DNA of 64,000 nucleotides from Bacteroidota bacterium (GCA_009773165.1 WOUZ01000004.1:224086-288085); one strand, 5' to 3'; numbered from the stretch's first letter, positions 47,666 through 55,455 are shown. Notes: a model not told the origin generated them from the letters alone. Numbers and translations are program-made.

Positions 47666-48199
47666 TTAATCAGATGACTCTTCTCCGATCTGATTAATGC
47701 AATCTCTAATTTTTGAGCATAGAATTGATTCATTTCCAGAGCAATATCCTGACTGTTTACAAAATACTTTCATATTCTTGTCGAAAAGAAACGTAAAAGG
47801 AGGATTTACTCCCATGGCTCTCCGTAATTCGCCATTCGTATCAAAATACAACTCAACTTCCATTTCTTTGGCCATGAGCCATGGTTTAACCTGCAAAGTG
47901 CTGTGCGCATCATCTGTGCAGATGGCGACAATTTTAACATTTTCATCCTTAAGGGAATCATTTACTGTTTGAAAAATAGTCTCAAGATTTTTGCAGGAGG
48001 CCATATCACTTAGCTTCCAAAAGATCATTAAAACAGGCTTACCTTGCGACTGAATGGTTGAAATATCAATCATTCTACCTTGTCCATTTAATACTTTAAC
48101 AGAGGGAAGCATTTGTTGAGCTTCAAGAACAGAGGGCAATGCAAATAAAATCAAAAAGAACAGACTGGCCTTTGAGATTTGGTTTGTTGGCGTTTTCAT
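47666..48199 (-). CDS. Exported thioredoxin-fold (TlpA/redoxin-like) protein lacking CxxC
   Basis: A 177-residue exported protein from the Met at 48199 (the track's longer start at 48265 would put 22 residues ahead of the signal). The signal peptide ends near LEAQQ. The fold is redoxin/TlpA-like: PVLMIFWKLSDMASCKNLE at the active-site position, VKIVAICTDDA, a cis-Pro region GVNPPFTFLFDKN. At the place of the usual CxxC there is only one Cys (MASC), and two more occur near the C-terminus, so it is probably not a standard disulfide reductase. Role unclear. A TATATTTG box lies 36 bases upstream. Confidence 0.8.
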   Translation of the reverse strand: MKTPTNQISKASLFFLILFALPSVLEAQQMLPSVKVLNGQGRMIDISTIQSQGKPVLMIFWKLSDMASCKNLETIFQTVNDSLKDENVKIVAICTDDAHSTLQVKPWLMAKEMEVELYFDTNGELRRAMGVNPPFTFLFDKNMKVFCKQSGYCSGNESILCSKIRDCINQIGEESSD

Positions 48200-48234
48200 T
48201 TTTTTGATTTGTTTTGTCTGGTTTGGCAGATGCA

Positions 48235-48242
48235 CAAATATA
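48235..48242 (-). promoter_or_regulatory. Predicted -7 box for the redoxin-fold gene
   Basis: TATATTTG on the minus strand, an exact TAnnTTTG, 36 bases upstream of the chosen start and downstream of nearly all of the track's longer N-terminus. Confidence 0.4.
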
Positions 48243-48383
48243 CGAAAAAACGATAAAAAAATCAATAATTATTTCACCTTTATTGCATTGAAGCTGAATT
48301 GATTCTGCTTGAGATAAAATGTAAAGAAATGATTGAATATAATTAAAGTTAACCTAAAAGTACTTGAATAAAACTTTGGCAAT

Positions 48384-48893
48384 CTATGGATTATAGCTTT
48401 TTATCAAATGAGTTAATTCATTTAGGTTCACCGACTCACCTTTTACAATGATTTTTGCCTGACTATAAAAGATATTACGTTGACGCAGGTGTTCTTTTAC
48501 AAAAGTCAATAACTCATCTTCTTTTTTATTTGCAACGAGCGGCCGCTTTCGCTTTGAACTTTTAAGACGTTCTAAAATACTTTTCGGATTCATCTGCAGG
48601 TAAACAGTCAGGCCATTGGAGTTCATCCAATGCATGTTATCATAAAAACAAGGGGTACCTCCGCCGGTAGCAATAATTGCATCCTTCAAATGAAGTGTAT
48701 CTTTAAGGAGACTACTTTCAATTTTTCTGAATAATGATTCGTCATAGCGATCAAAAAAATGAGAAATCTCAATTTTATATTGCTCCTCAAACAGCTGATC
48801 CAGATCATAACAAGGCATATCAAGCAATCCAGCCAATTTTTTAGCAGTTGTTGATTTTCCTGAACCCATGTATCCGATCAGGTAAATTAGCAT
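48384..48893 (-). CDS. aroK: Shikimate kinase
   Basis: A 169-residue shikimate kinase, which phosphorylates shikimate on the path to chorismate and aromatic amino acids. The P-loop GYMGSGKSTTAKKLA (7-21), shikimate-binding YDLDQLFEE (Asp-x-Asp pattern), ATGGGTPCF and the lid region around KRKRPLVANK are in order. Length is standard. It is last of a minus-strand group after the two transketolase genes, with 33 bases between, and may be co-transcribed with them, joining erythrose-4-phosphate supply with its use. Confidence 0.93.
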   Translation of the reverse strand: MLIYLIGYMGSGKSTTAKKLAGLLDMPCYDLDQLFEEQYKIEISHFFDRYDESLFRKIESSLLKDTLHLKDAIIATGGGTPCFYDNMHWMNSNGLTVYLQMNPKSILERLKSSKRKRPLVANKKEDELLTFVKEHLRQRNIFYSQAKIIVKGESVNLNELTHLIKSYNP

Positions 48894-48926
48894 AATGAGG
48901 TTTAAAGATTTTCGTAAAAAGAATTA

Positions 48927-49877
48927 TTACTTTCTTGAGATTGCACGTTTGGCTGCAGCCACAATATCTACTGACTCAAGACCATATTCAGCTAAAAGTT
49001 GCTCCGGCGTTCCACTTTGTCCAAAAATATCTTGAACTGCAATCATTTCAATAGGTAGTGGTAGTTTTCTGCCCAAAAGTTGTGCAATGCTATCACCCAA
49101 GCCACCATTTTGCTGATGTTCTTCAGCAGTTACAACACATCTGGTTTTATTAGCTGAGGCAAGTATTGCCTCATCATCCAGGGGTTTAATAGTATGTATA
49201 TTAATAAGTTCCGCATTAATACCTTCTGCTTCAAGCAGTGCTATTGCTTCAATGGCTTTCCAAACGAGGTGTCCGGTGGCAAAAATACTAACATCAGAAC
49301 CTTCTTTAAGCAAATCAGCTTTACCAATAACAAAAGGACGGTCCTCCGGAGTAAAATTGGGTACCTTAGGGCGACCGAAACGAAGGTAAACCGGACCTTC
49401 AAAATCAGCGATTGCAATTGTTGCAGCCTTTGTCTGATTGTAATCGCATGGAACAATTACTGTCATTCCCGGAAGCATTTTCATTAACCCAATATCTTCC
49501 AAAATTTGATGTGTCGCGCCATCCTCACCAAGGGTCAAACCAGCATGAGAGGCACAGATTTTTACATTTTTTTCAGAATATGCCACTGATTGCCTGATCT
49601 GATCATAAACCCTGCCTGTAGAAAAATTGGCAAAAGTTCCCGTAAAAGGAATAAAGCCACCAATGGTAAGGCCTGCAGCCATTCCAATCATATTAGCTTC
49701 AGAAATGCCAACCTGAAAAAACCTTTCAGGATGATTTTTCACGAATTCGTCCATTTTGAGTGATCCGATAAGATCGGCGCACAAAGCGACTACTTTAGGA
49801 TTTGTTTTTCCAAGTTCTGCTAATCCGGCTCCAAAACCTGAGCGTGTATCCTGATGATTGTATATTGTAAATTCCAT
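48927..49877 (-). CDS. Transketolase, C-terminal subunit
   Basis: A 316-residue protein that corresponds to the pyrimidine-binding and C-terminal domains of transketolase. RSGFGAGLAELGKTNPKVVALCADLIGS opens the PYR domain, with the catalytic-site Glu in VGISEANMIGMAAGL. The C-terminal domain (from about 190) contains ATGHLVWKAIEAIALLEAEG and VTAEEHQQNGGLG. It works with the N-terminal subunit encoded 20 bases upstream to make one thiamine-diphosphate enzyme of the pentose phosphate pathway. The split-gene form is common in Bacteroidota and Archaea. Confidence 0.94.
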   Translation of the reverse strand: MEFTIYNHQDTRSGFGAGLAELGKTNPKVVALCADLIGSLKMDEFVKNHPERFFQVGISEANMIGMAAGLTIGGFIPFTGTFANFSTGRVYDQIRQSVAYSEKNVKICASHAGLTLGEDGATHQILEDIGLMKMLPGMTVIVPCDYNQTKAATIAIADFEGPVYLRFGRPKVPNFTPEDRPFVIGKADLLKEGSDVSIFATGHLVWKAIEAIALLEAEGINAELINIHTIKPLDDEAILASANKTRCVVTAEEHQQNGGLGDSIAQLLGRKLPLPIEMIAVQDIFGQSGTPEQLLAEYGLESVDIVAAAKRAISRK

Positions 49878-49897
49878 GATTAATTCTTATCTACTAA

Positions 49898-50743
49898 TTA
49901 ATAATCGCCCAAAGTTTCTTCCAGTTGTGCAAGTGCTGCGTCTTTTTGTACATCATTTGGCGCGCTACCATGCCATTTATGTGTACCCATCATAAAATCA
50001 ACCCCCTGCCCCATTTCTGTCTTCATTAGAAGTAATTGAGGAGCACCTTTTCCGGCATAAACACTGGCTAGCTGAAGGGTTTCAACAACAGACTCCATTT
50101 GATTACCATCTAAAGTAATTACCGACCAACCAAAAGCTTCGTATTTTGCCTTCAAATCACCCAGCGGCATAACTTTATCCACAGGACCATCAATTTGCTG
50201 ACCATTGTAGTCGATTATTGCAATCAAATTATCCAAACCACGGGCTCCGGCATGCAAAACTGCTTCCCAGATTTGACCTTCCTGCTGCTCTCCATCACCC
50301 ATTAAAACATAAACCAAATGCTTATCACCGTTAAGTTTCTTCGCCCATGCTGCCCCAATAGCAACAGATAACCCCTGTCCAAGTGATCCGCTGGCTACAC
50401 GAATACCAGGCAACCCTTCCATTGTTGCTGGATGACCCTGAAGCCTGCTGTGAATACACCGAAACGTTTTCAACTCCTCTACAGGAAAATATCCACAACG
50501 AGCCAAAACACTATAAAAAAGTGGGCTTATATGGCCATTAGACAGGAAAAATAAATCTTCACCTTTTCCATCCATGGTAAAAGATGCCGGATCAATTCGC
50601 ATATGGTTAAAATACAATGCAACAAGTAAATCTGTGCATCCCAGCGATCCGCCTGGATGGCCTGACTGACATGCATGTACCATTCGTACAATATCACGCC
50701 TCACCTGAGTGGCAACAGCTTGCAGTTGAGATATATCATTCAT
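49898..50743 (-). CDS. Transketolase, N-terminal subunit
   Basis: A 281-residue protein carrying the thiamine-diphosphate PP domain of transketolase. HACQSGHPGGSLGCTDLLVALY is the N-terminal signature, LGQGLSVAIGAAWAKKL the middle, and GDGEQQEGQIWEAVLHAGARGLDNLIAIIDYNGQQ the ThDP/Mg motif (GDG...N). It ends where a fused enzyme would continue into the PYR domain, which the next gene supplies. First gene of the tkt-aroK run on the minus strand, with a -7 box at 50804-50811. Confidence 0.94.
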   Translation of the reverse strand: MNDISQLQAVATQVRRDIVRMVHACQSGHPGGSLGCTDLLVALYFNHMRIDPASFTMDGKGEDLFFLSNGHISPLFYSVLARCGYFPVEELKTFRCIHSRLQGHPATMEGLPGIRVASGSLGQGLSVAIGAAWAKKLNGDKHLVYVLMGDGEQQEGQIWEAVLHAGARGLDNLIAIIDYNGQQIDGPVDKVMPLGDLKAKYEAFGWSVITLDGNQMESVVETLQLASVYAGKGAPQLLLMKTEMGQGVDFMMGTHKWHGSAPNDVQKDAALAQLEETLGDY

Positions 50744-50803
50744 ATTATGAAGGTTAAAAAAACTTTCGCTTGTGAATCAAAAAAAATAACTGTTTTGAAG
50801 GCG

Positions 50804-50811
50804 CAAAAGTA
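50804..50811 (-). promoter_or_regulatory. Predicted -7 box for the transketolase genes
   Basis: TACTTTTG followed by C on the minus strand, 61 bases upstream of the N-subunit ATG. No clear -33 partner. Confidence 0.4.
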
Positions 50812-50857
50812 AGGAATACATCTGAAATTAAATGATTTTGTTTCGTCAGGTATAATA

Positions 50858-50972
50858 AGAGGAATGCCCTTGAGGATGTTGCCGATCGTAAAAAACAACA
50901 AAAACGATTGACACCTCAAGGGCATTAAGTTCGAACTTATAAAACAACCAACCAATTGAAGCAGCAAATTTA
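50858..50972. repeat. Structured repeat element, copy 1
   Basis: First of three copies in a gene-free stretch. Hairpin H1 (50863-50926): outer arms AATGCCCTTGAGG / CCTCAAGGGCATT (13 bp), an internal loop beginning ATGTT on the 5' side, an upper stem CGATCGT / ACGATTG (one G-U) and an apical loop AAAAAACAACAAAA. It is followed directly by the palindrome TAAGTTCGAACTTA (50926-50939) and the tail ATAAAACAACCAACCAATTG to AAATTTA. AAGAGG precedes H1, as in copy 3. No U-run follows, so it is not a terminator. RNA or ssDNA function unknown; strand uncertain. Confidence 0.85.
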
Positions 50973-51190
50973 AAAGACTCGTAGATATTGAAAGAAGGTG
51001 ATTCAGTTTAAGGTCAGGTTAAAAAAGAATATGGAAAACAAGTACTGTGAATCCTGTTTAGATGAAATTAAAACTTACTATACTTCATGCGATTGAGAAA
51101 AACCTAATTACCTGAATTAATATCAAATAGTTCAATATCAACTATATATAAAAATAAAATATCAATATTTGATAAGAAATGGACTAAAAG
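50973..51190. other. Unique spacer between repeat copies 1 and 2
   Basis: About 218 bases of AT-rich sequence not shared with the other spacer. It holds a 21-codon ORF (51031-51096, MENKYCESCLDEIKTYYTSCD) with CxxC and another Cys; without relatives I cannot say whether it is translated. Nothing else is recognisable. Confidence 0.4.
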
Positions 51191-51300
51191 ACAATGCCCT
51201 TGAGGATGTTGCTAGTCGTAAAAACAACAAAACGACGAGCACCTCAAGGGCATTAAGTTCGAACTTATAAAACAACCAACCAATTGAAGCAACAAATTTA
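51191..51300. repeat. Structured repeat element, copy 2
   Basis: Same architecture as copy 1. Outer arms are identical (AATGCCCTTGAGG / CCTCAAGGGCATT, 51193-51254). The upper stem is different, TGCTAGTCGT / ACGACGAGCA with one mismatch, yet pairs. The loop is AAAAACAACAAA. The palindrome TAAGTTCGAACTTA is at 51254-51267 and the CA-rich tail runs to AAATTTA (51300), differing from copy 1 by a single A/G in the AAGCAACAAATTTA part. The bases before H1 (AGAC) differ from the GAGG of copies 1 and 3. Confidence 0.85.
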
Positions 51301-51567
51301 TGCCTTTGTAAACACAAAAAATATGAGAAATCAGTTAAAGGCAGATTCGGATGAGGAAAGGGAATTTTTAACTATTTGGTGTAATATCCATTACGTCCAA
51401 ACCAGTATAAATTCAATTAAAAGGATCTGCACAAGCCCCATAAAACTATTCCCGAAACTTTTAAAAATCATATCTCGTTTTGAAAAATTTCAAAATATAA
51501 AACAAACTATAAGAAAATTAGGGATGAGAGATATTTTGCGCTCCTGTTAAAAGTAGATCTTAATAAA
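51301..51567. other. Unique spacer between repeat copies 2 and 3
   Basis: About 267 AT-rich bases, unlike the first spacer. An ORF begins inside the repeat (TTG at 51284) or at the ATG at 51323 and runs to 51550, giving up to 88 residues, Lys/Ile-rich with no recognisable domain. I list it only as a possible small gene. Confidence 0.4.
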
Positions 51568-51665
51568 AAGAGGAATGCCCTTGGGGATATTTTGAATTGA
51601 AAAAACAACAAATCAATTCAACCCCAAGGGCATTAAGTTCGAACTTATAAAACAACCAACCAATT
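51568..51665. repeat. Structured repeat element, copy 3
   Basis: Third copy. Outer arms are AATGCCCTTGGGG / CCCCAAGGGCATT (51574-51634), so the A-T pair of copies 1-2 is replaced by a G-C pair on both sides, a compensatory change. The upper stem is again different and perfectly paired, TTGAATTGA / TCAATTCAA, with loop AAAAACAACAAA. The palindrome TAAGTTCGAACTTA (51634-51647) and ATAAAACAACCAACCAATT follow, after which similarity stops; this copy lacks the GAAGCAACAAATTTA end. AAGAGG precedes H1. Confidence 0.85.
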
Positions 51666-51751
51666 AGGATTGCGAAGATAATAGCTGAACACCACTTACA
51701 CTACGGTTCAATCAGTTAATGGCACATTTTATAAAGTTAACGGTAAAGCTC

Positions 51752-52414
51752 TTACTCTTTATTTACCAAAGCCTGATTTAAGAATTGATTAAACTCAACC
51801 ATGTTTTTAAAGGTTTCGATGATAAATATTTGAATATCAGATGTACTCATTTTTTCAGGAGTAAATGGTCTGCTAACAACATAGTGCTTATATTTCAACA
51901 GCTCGATGTCGCCAAAATCTACCGGAAATCCCTTTGGAGCTTTTACCAGTCGTTCATCCATCAGGTCACCAAAGATGTGACGAAAATTCTCATTAAAAAC
52001 AATTGACTTAAATGCAGGTGCGTTAAAATAGATTTCTGTTCGTAAGGCGTGCAGAACTTCCGGTTGGGGAGCATAAATGCCACCTCCAACAAATGATTGG
52101 CCGGGTTCGAAATGAACATAATATCCTGCATTGGATGAGCTTTTGCCACCTTTTACAATAAAGGCCCCCATATTGGTTTTGAATGGCTGTTTGTTTTTCG
52201 AGAAACGGACGTCTCTGTGCTGGCGAAAAATACATTTTTTTGCTTCAGGAGTACCGATTGTTGAATCGAAAACAGATAAATCAGCAATAACGTTTTCTAC
52301 AATGCTTAATAGCTCATTTTTAGCCACTTCAAAGTCGTTGCGGTGTGTATCAAACCAGGCCTTATCATTATTTGCAGACAGGTCGGTCAAAAAATCAATG
52401 ATCCTTTTACTCAT
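51752..52414 (-). CDS. DUF2461 family protein
   Basis: A 220-residue protein of the DUF2461 (TIGR02453) family: FLTDLSANNDKAWFDTHRNDFEVAKNELL at the N-terminus, IFRQHRDVRFSKNKQPFKTNMGAFI, GYYVHFEPGQSFVGGGIYAPQPEVL, and a PKGFPVDFGDIELLKYKHYVVSRPF block. All conserved regions of the family are present. It is cytoplasmic, of unknown function. The promoter at 52432-52464 fits the consensus well. It is divergent from the PorV-like gene and is the first gene after the repeat region. Confidence 0.92.
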   Translation of the reverse strand: MSKRIIDFLTDLSANNDKAWFDTHRNDFEVAKNELLSIVENVIADLSVFDSTIGTPEAKKCIFRQHRDVRFSKNKQPFKTNMGAFIVKGGKSSSNAGYYVHFEPGQSFVGGGIYAPQPEVLHALRTEIYFNAPAFKSIVFNENFRHIFGDLMDERLVKAPKGFPVDFGDIELLKYKHYVVSRPFTPEKMSTSDIQIFIIETFKNMVEFNQFLNQALVNKE

Positions 52415-52431
52415 AATATGAAGTTTGATTG

Positions 52432-52464
52432 CAAAAATAATCTAAATTCGTTGTGCATTTCAAA
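52432..52464 (-). promoter_or_regulatory. Predicted promoter for the DUF2461 gene
   Basis: On the minus strand TTTG, 21 bases, TATTTTTG, ending 17 bases before the ATG. A good match to the phylum consensus. Confidence 0.6.
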
Positions 52465-52477
52465 ACAATGCCCACAC

Positions 52478-53314
52478 ATGAAAAAGTATCTTTCCCTCTT
52501 GTTTTTATTCATTGTATTTTTTGATCAGCACGTGAGTGCTTTTGAAGGCTACAGCACCATTGGAGCGCGCTCGGCAGCATTGGGCAGGGCATCAGTAACA
52601 TTAAGTGATTTCTGGTCAATACATAATAATCCATCCGGAATTGCTTTGCAGTTAAGACCGGCAGCTGGTATTGCTTATGAAAACAGGTATCAGATGAAAG
52701 AATTGAGTTTGAAGAGCGCCGCTTTTGTTCTTCCTGTTAATTTCGGCGTTTTAGGTCTTAGTTTTAATCAATATGGGTACAAAGCCTATAACGAGAATAA
52801 AATTGGGCTGGCATATGCACGGTCATTTGGCCCAATGTTGCGCTTAGGACTGCAATTGGATTACCTTTCAAGTCGTTTTTCGGAAGGTTATGAAGGTAGC
52901 AACCATGTTACTTTTGAATTTGGTGTTCAATCAGATCTTACCGATAAGTTAACTGCTGCTGCTCTCATTTTCAATCCTATAGGAGTTAGAAGGTCCGATT
53001 TGACAAAAGAACGTATACCAGTGGTTATGCGTATTGGCTTAGGCTACCGGTTCACCGAAGAGCTTTCGGCCATTGCAGAAATTGAGAAACAGACAGATTT
53101 TGGTCCTGATGGACGTTTTGGAATTGAATACAAGATCAACGAAAAGTTTTATGCCCGCACGGGTGTTGCTGTAAATCCGGGTCTTTTCACTTTTGGCGCA
53201 GGATGGCATGCCGGCCGGCTTCATATCGATATTGCAGCTGCAATGCATCAGGTGGTTGGAACAACTGCACAGGTAAGTCTCGTCTATCATTTTGGTAAAT
53301 CGATCAACGAATGA
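52478..53314 (+). CDS. PorV/PorQ-like outer-membrane protein
   Basis: A 278-residue predicted outer-membrane barrel. From the ATG at 52478 the signal peptide is MKKYLSLLFLFIVFF with cleavage near VSAFEG; the track's start at 52343 would add 45 unrelated residues overlapping the divergent gene. The mature N-terminus YSTIGARSAALGRASVTLSDFWSIHNNPSGIAL is the pattern of the PorV/PorQ/FadL-like group in Bacteroidota, where PorV and PorQ serve the type IX secretion attachment complex. This protein is shorter than PorV itself and its exact role is unknown. It overlaps the next gene as ATGA. Confidence 0.82.
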   Translation: MKKYLSLLFLFIVFFDQHVSAFEGYSTIGARSAALGRASVTLSDFWSIHNNPSGIALQLRPAAGIAYENRYQMKELSLKSAAFVLPVNFGVLGLSFNQYGYKAYNENKIGLAYARSFGPMLRLGLQLDYLSSRFSEGYEGSNHVTFEFGVQSDLTDKLTAAALIFNPIGVRRSDLTKERIPVVMRIGLGYRFTEELSAIAEIEKQTDFGPDGRFGIEYKINEKFYARTGVAVNPGLFTFGAGWHAGRLHIDIAAAMHQVVGTTAQVSLVYHFGKSINE

Positions 53315-55455
53315 AGGTTTCCCGGTTCAAAATCAGTCTATTATTTTTTTATTTGGTCCTGGTGTTTCAGACAACCTCTTTTGCTCAGGAAACGGATACA
53401 ACTGGTCGTTACCTTACAGAAAAAATTACAGCTCAAATCGAGTCGATCACCGAATCCTTGGATGCAAATCTCGACTTCTCTGACCTCGTAGAATCCTATT
53501 ATTATCATGCGGAGAATAAAATTAACATCAATGGACCAGATGCAGATGAGCTAAGAAACCTCTATCTTATTTCGGATTTCCAGCTTCAGAGTTTGAAAAA
53601 CTACCTGAAAAAGTTTGGGCCACTTATCAGTATCTACGAGCTACCTCTTATTGAAGGCTTTGATGATCAAACTGTTGAATTGCTTACACCTATAATTGAT
53701 GTTAGCAGTCAATCAACATCCGGACGCCTTAAACCGAAACAAATTGCAAAATGGGGACGGCATCAAATCATTACCCGAATGGAGCGCAATTTAAACGAAC
53801 AGATTGGTTATCAGCCTACTGATGACAGCTCGTTGTGGGAAAAACCCAATTCGCGATACCTTGGCTCAAAAGAAAAAATCTACGCAAAGTACGGATTCAA
53901 TTACCGAAACAGGGTCAGAGCAGGCGTCACAATGGATAAAGATGCAGGCGAAGTATTCTTCAAACAAAATGTCAACGACTCACTGCAATCCTTGGTTGGT
54001 AGCAAATTAAAAAACGGCTTTGATTTCCTTTCAGCGCACGCATTTATAGCCGATGTTGGAATTGTAAAAGCAGTTGCTTTAGGCGATTATCATCTCTCAT
54101 TTGGACAAGGAATCACAATGTGGTCAGGACTTTCACATGGTAAATCTACAGTCCCTACACAAGTTATGCGTTACGGAAGAGGCCTCAAACCCAATTCATC
54201 TGTCAACGAAAGTTATTTTCTGAGAGGTGGTGCAGCAACACTCGGATGGAAAGCTTTTGAACTCACTGTTTTCTATTCCAATAAAAAAATCGATGCCAAT
54301 GCAGAGAGCGCTGACACACTATCGAACGACGATTATTATGTTACTAGTTTACAGGAAAGTGGACTTCACCGCACAGTGAGCGAGCTGTCCGATAAAGGTA
54401 CGTTGAGTCAACAGTTGTATGGCGGCCGTTTTGCATACAGAAGCAAAAAATTTGAGATTGGGTACACCATGCATCAAACTATGCTTGGAACCACTTTATT
54501 TCCAAGAACATATCCTTATTCCCAGTTTAGATTTCAATCGGATCGGTTGATGAATCAAGGTATTGACTGGAGATGGGTGAATCCCCATGTAATTTTCTTT
54601 GGTGAACTTGGCATGAGTGATAATGGAGCGATGGCGGGAATAGCAGGTCTTGCTACCCAACCGGCAGGATTTGTATCCTTAACACTCGCCTACCGTCATT
54701 ATGAGAAGGAATACCAAAATCTTTTCAGTAACGCATTTTCTGAAAGCAGCTCAACTGCAAACGAAAGTGGTATATATGCCGGTATTTCAGCCAGTTTGGC
54801 CCCCGGATGGAAGGTTTCAGCCTATGCTGACCAGTTCAAATTCCAATGGTTAAGATTTTCTACCGATGCACCAAGTAACGGTTTCGATTATTTCGTTCAA
54901 TCGGATTACCGAATCAGTCGTAAAGCCGATCTTTATGTGCGTTTCCGAACCAAACAAAAAATGATCAATGACAATAATCCATGGAATGCCATTGATTTTA
55001 TTATCCCTGAAACAAAAAACAGCTACCGTTTTCACATCAATTATACTGTAAGTCCCTCCATTACGTTTAAAAACAGAGCCGAACTTATCAGCTATAAAAA
55101 AGGAAATGAGGAGAATGACTATGGATTTATCATCTATCAAGACATCATATACCGACCTGAAAACAAACCATTTGAGCTCAATTTCCGTTATGCGGTATTC
55201 GATGCAGACAGCTATGATGCACGTCTTTATGCTTATGAAAGTGATGTACTTTACGCCTTTTCGATTCCAGCTTTCTCCGAAAAAGGTAGCAGAGCTTATT
55301 TGCTTTTTAAGCTAAAGGCATTTAAAAATGTTGACTTTTGGGCGCGTGTTGCTCACACCTGGTACGATAACCGCTCAGAGATTGGCAGCGGACTTGATGT
55401 AATTGAAGGCAATAGCAAAACCGACCTGAAAATCCAGGTCAGATGGAAATTTTAA
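53311..55455 (+). CDS. Outer-membrane protein with helix-hairpin-helix N-terminus
   Basis: A 714-residue protein with a signal peptide (to about SFAQE, 26). Residues about 60-135 contain two helix-hairpin-helix-like units (KININGPDADELRNLYLISDFQLQSL and KKFGPLISIYELPLIEGFDDQTVELL), the ComEA-type fold. After that comes about 570 residues of alternating amphipathic strands with a C-terminal IQVRWKF, as in large beta-barrels. Such HHH-plus-barrel proteins are widespread in Bacteroidota but undescribed to my knowledge. It is translationally coupled to the PorV-like gene (ATGA). A role in DNA or protein passage at the outer membrane is conceivable but unproven. Confidence 0.85.
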   Translation: MKVSRFKISLLFFYLVLVFQTTSFAQETDTTGRYLTEKITAQIESITESLDANLDFSDLVESYYYHAENKININGPDADELRNLYLISDFQLQSLKNYLKKFGPLISIYELPLIEGFDDQTVELLTPIIDVSSQSTSGRLKPKQIAKWGRHQIITRMERNLNEQIGYQPTDDSSLWEKPNSRYLGSKEKIYAKYGFNYRNRVRAGVTMDKDAGEVFFKQNVNDSLQSLVGSKLKNGFDFLSAHAFIADVGIVKAVALGDYHLSFGQGITMWSGLSHGKSTVPTQVMRYGRGLKPNSSVNESYFLRGGAATLGWKAFELTVFYSNKKIDANAESADTLSNDDYYVTSLQESGLHRTVSELSDKGTLSQQLYGGRFAYRSKKFEIGYTMHQTMLGTTLFPRTYPYSQFRFQSDRLMNQGIDWRWVNPHVIFFGELGMSDNGAMAGIAGLATQPAGFVSLTLAYRHYEKEYQNLFSNAFSESSSTANESGIYAGISASLAPGWKVSAYADQFKFQWLRFSTDAPSNGFDYFVQSDYRISRKADLYVRFRTKQKMINDNNPWNAIDFIIPETKNSYRFHINYTVSPSITFKNRAELISYKKGNEENDYGFIIYQDIIYRPENKPFELNFRYAVFDADSYDARLYAYESDVLYAFSIPAFSEKGSRAYLLFKLKAFKNVDFWARVAHTWYDNRSEIGSGLDVIEGNSKTDLKIQVRWKF

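Noticed and set aside
48927-50743. Transketolase broken by a frameshift
   Set aside because: Each half has its own start and stop with a 20-base gap and complete domain borders. This is the normal two-subunit form, not a pseudogene.
50865-50912. Leader peptide MPLRMLPIV starting in the hairpin of each repeat copy
   Set aside because: AAGAGGA-ATG looks like a start in copies 1 and 3, but the frames end at different places (about 15, 20 and 6 codons) and the differences between copies preserve pairing, not the peptide.
50858-50940. Repeat hairpins as intrinsic terminators
   Set aside because: No U-run follows the stem on either strand, unlike the other terminators in the window.
51284-51550. 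88-codon ORF between repeat copies 2 and 3
   Set aside because: It begins with TTG inside the repeat tail, is Lys/Ile-rich with no known domain, and no equivalent exists in the other spacer. Kept only as a possibility in the findings.
50858-51665. CRISPR array
   Set aside because: Only three repeats, each about 100 bases, with spacers of 200-270 bases, far outside CRISPR dimensions, and no cas genes in the window.
50858-51665. Integron attC sites or tRNA genes
   Set aside because: No integrase is present and the conserved GTTRRRY/RYYYAAC core pairs at both hairpin ends are absent. TTCGAAC resembles a tRNA T-loop, but there is no T-stem, acceptor stem or cloverleaf.
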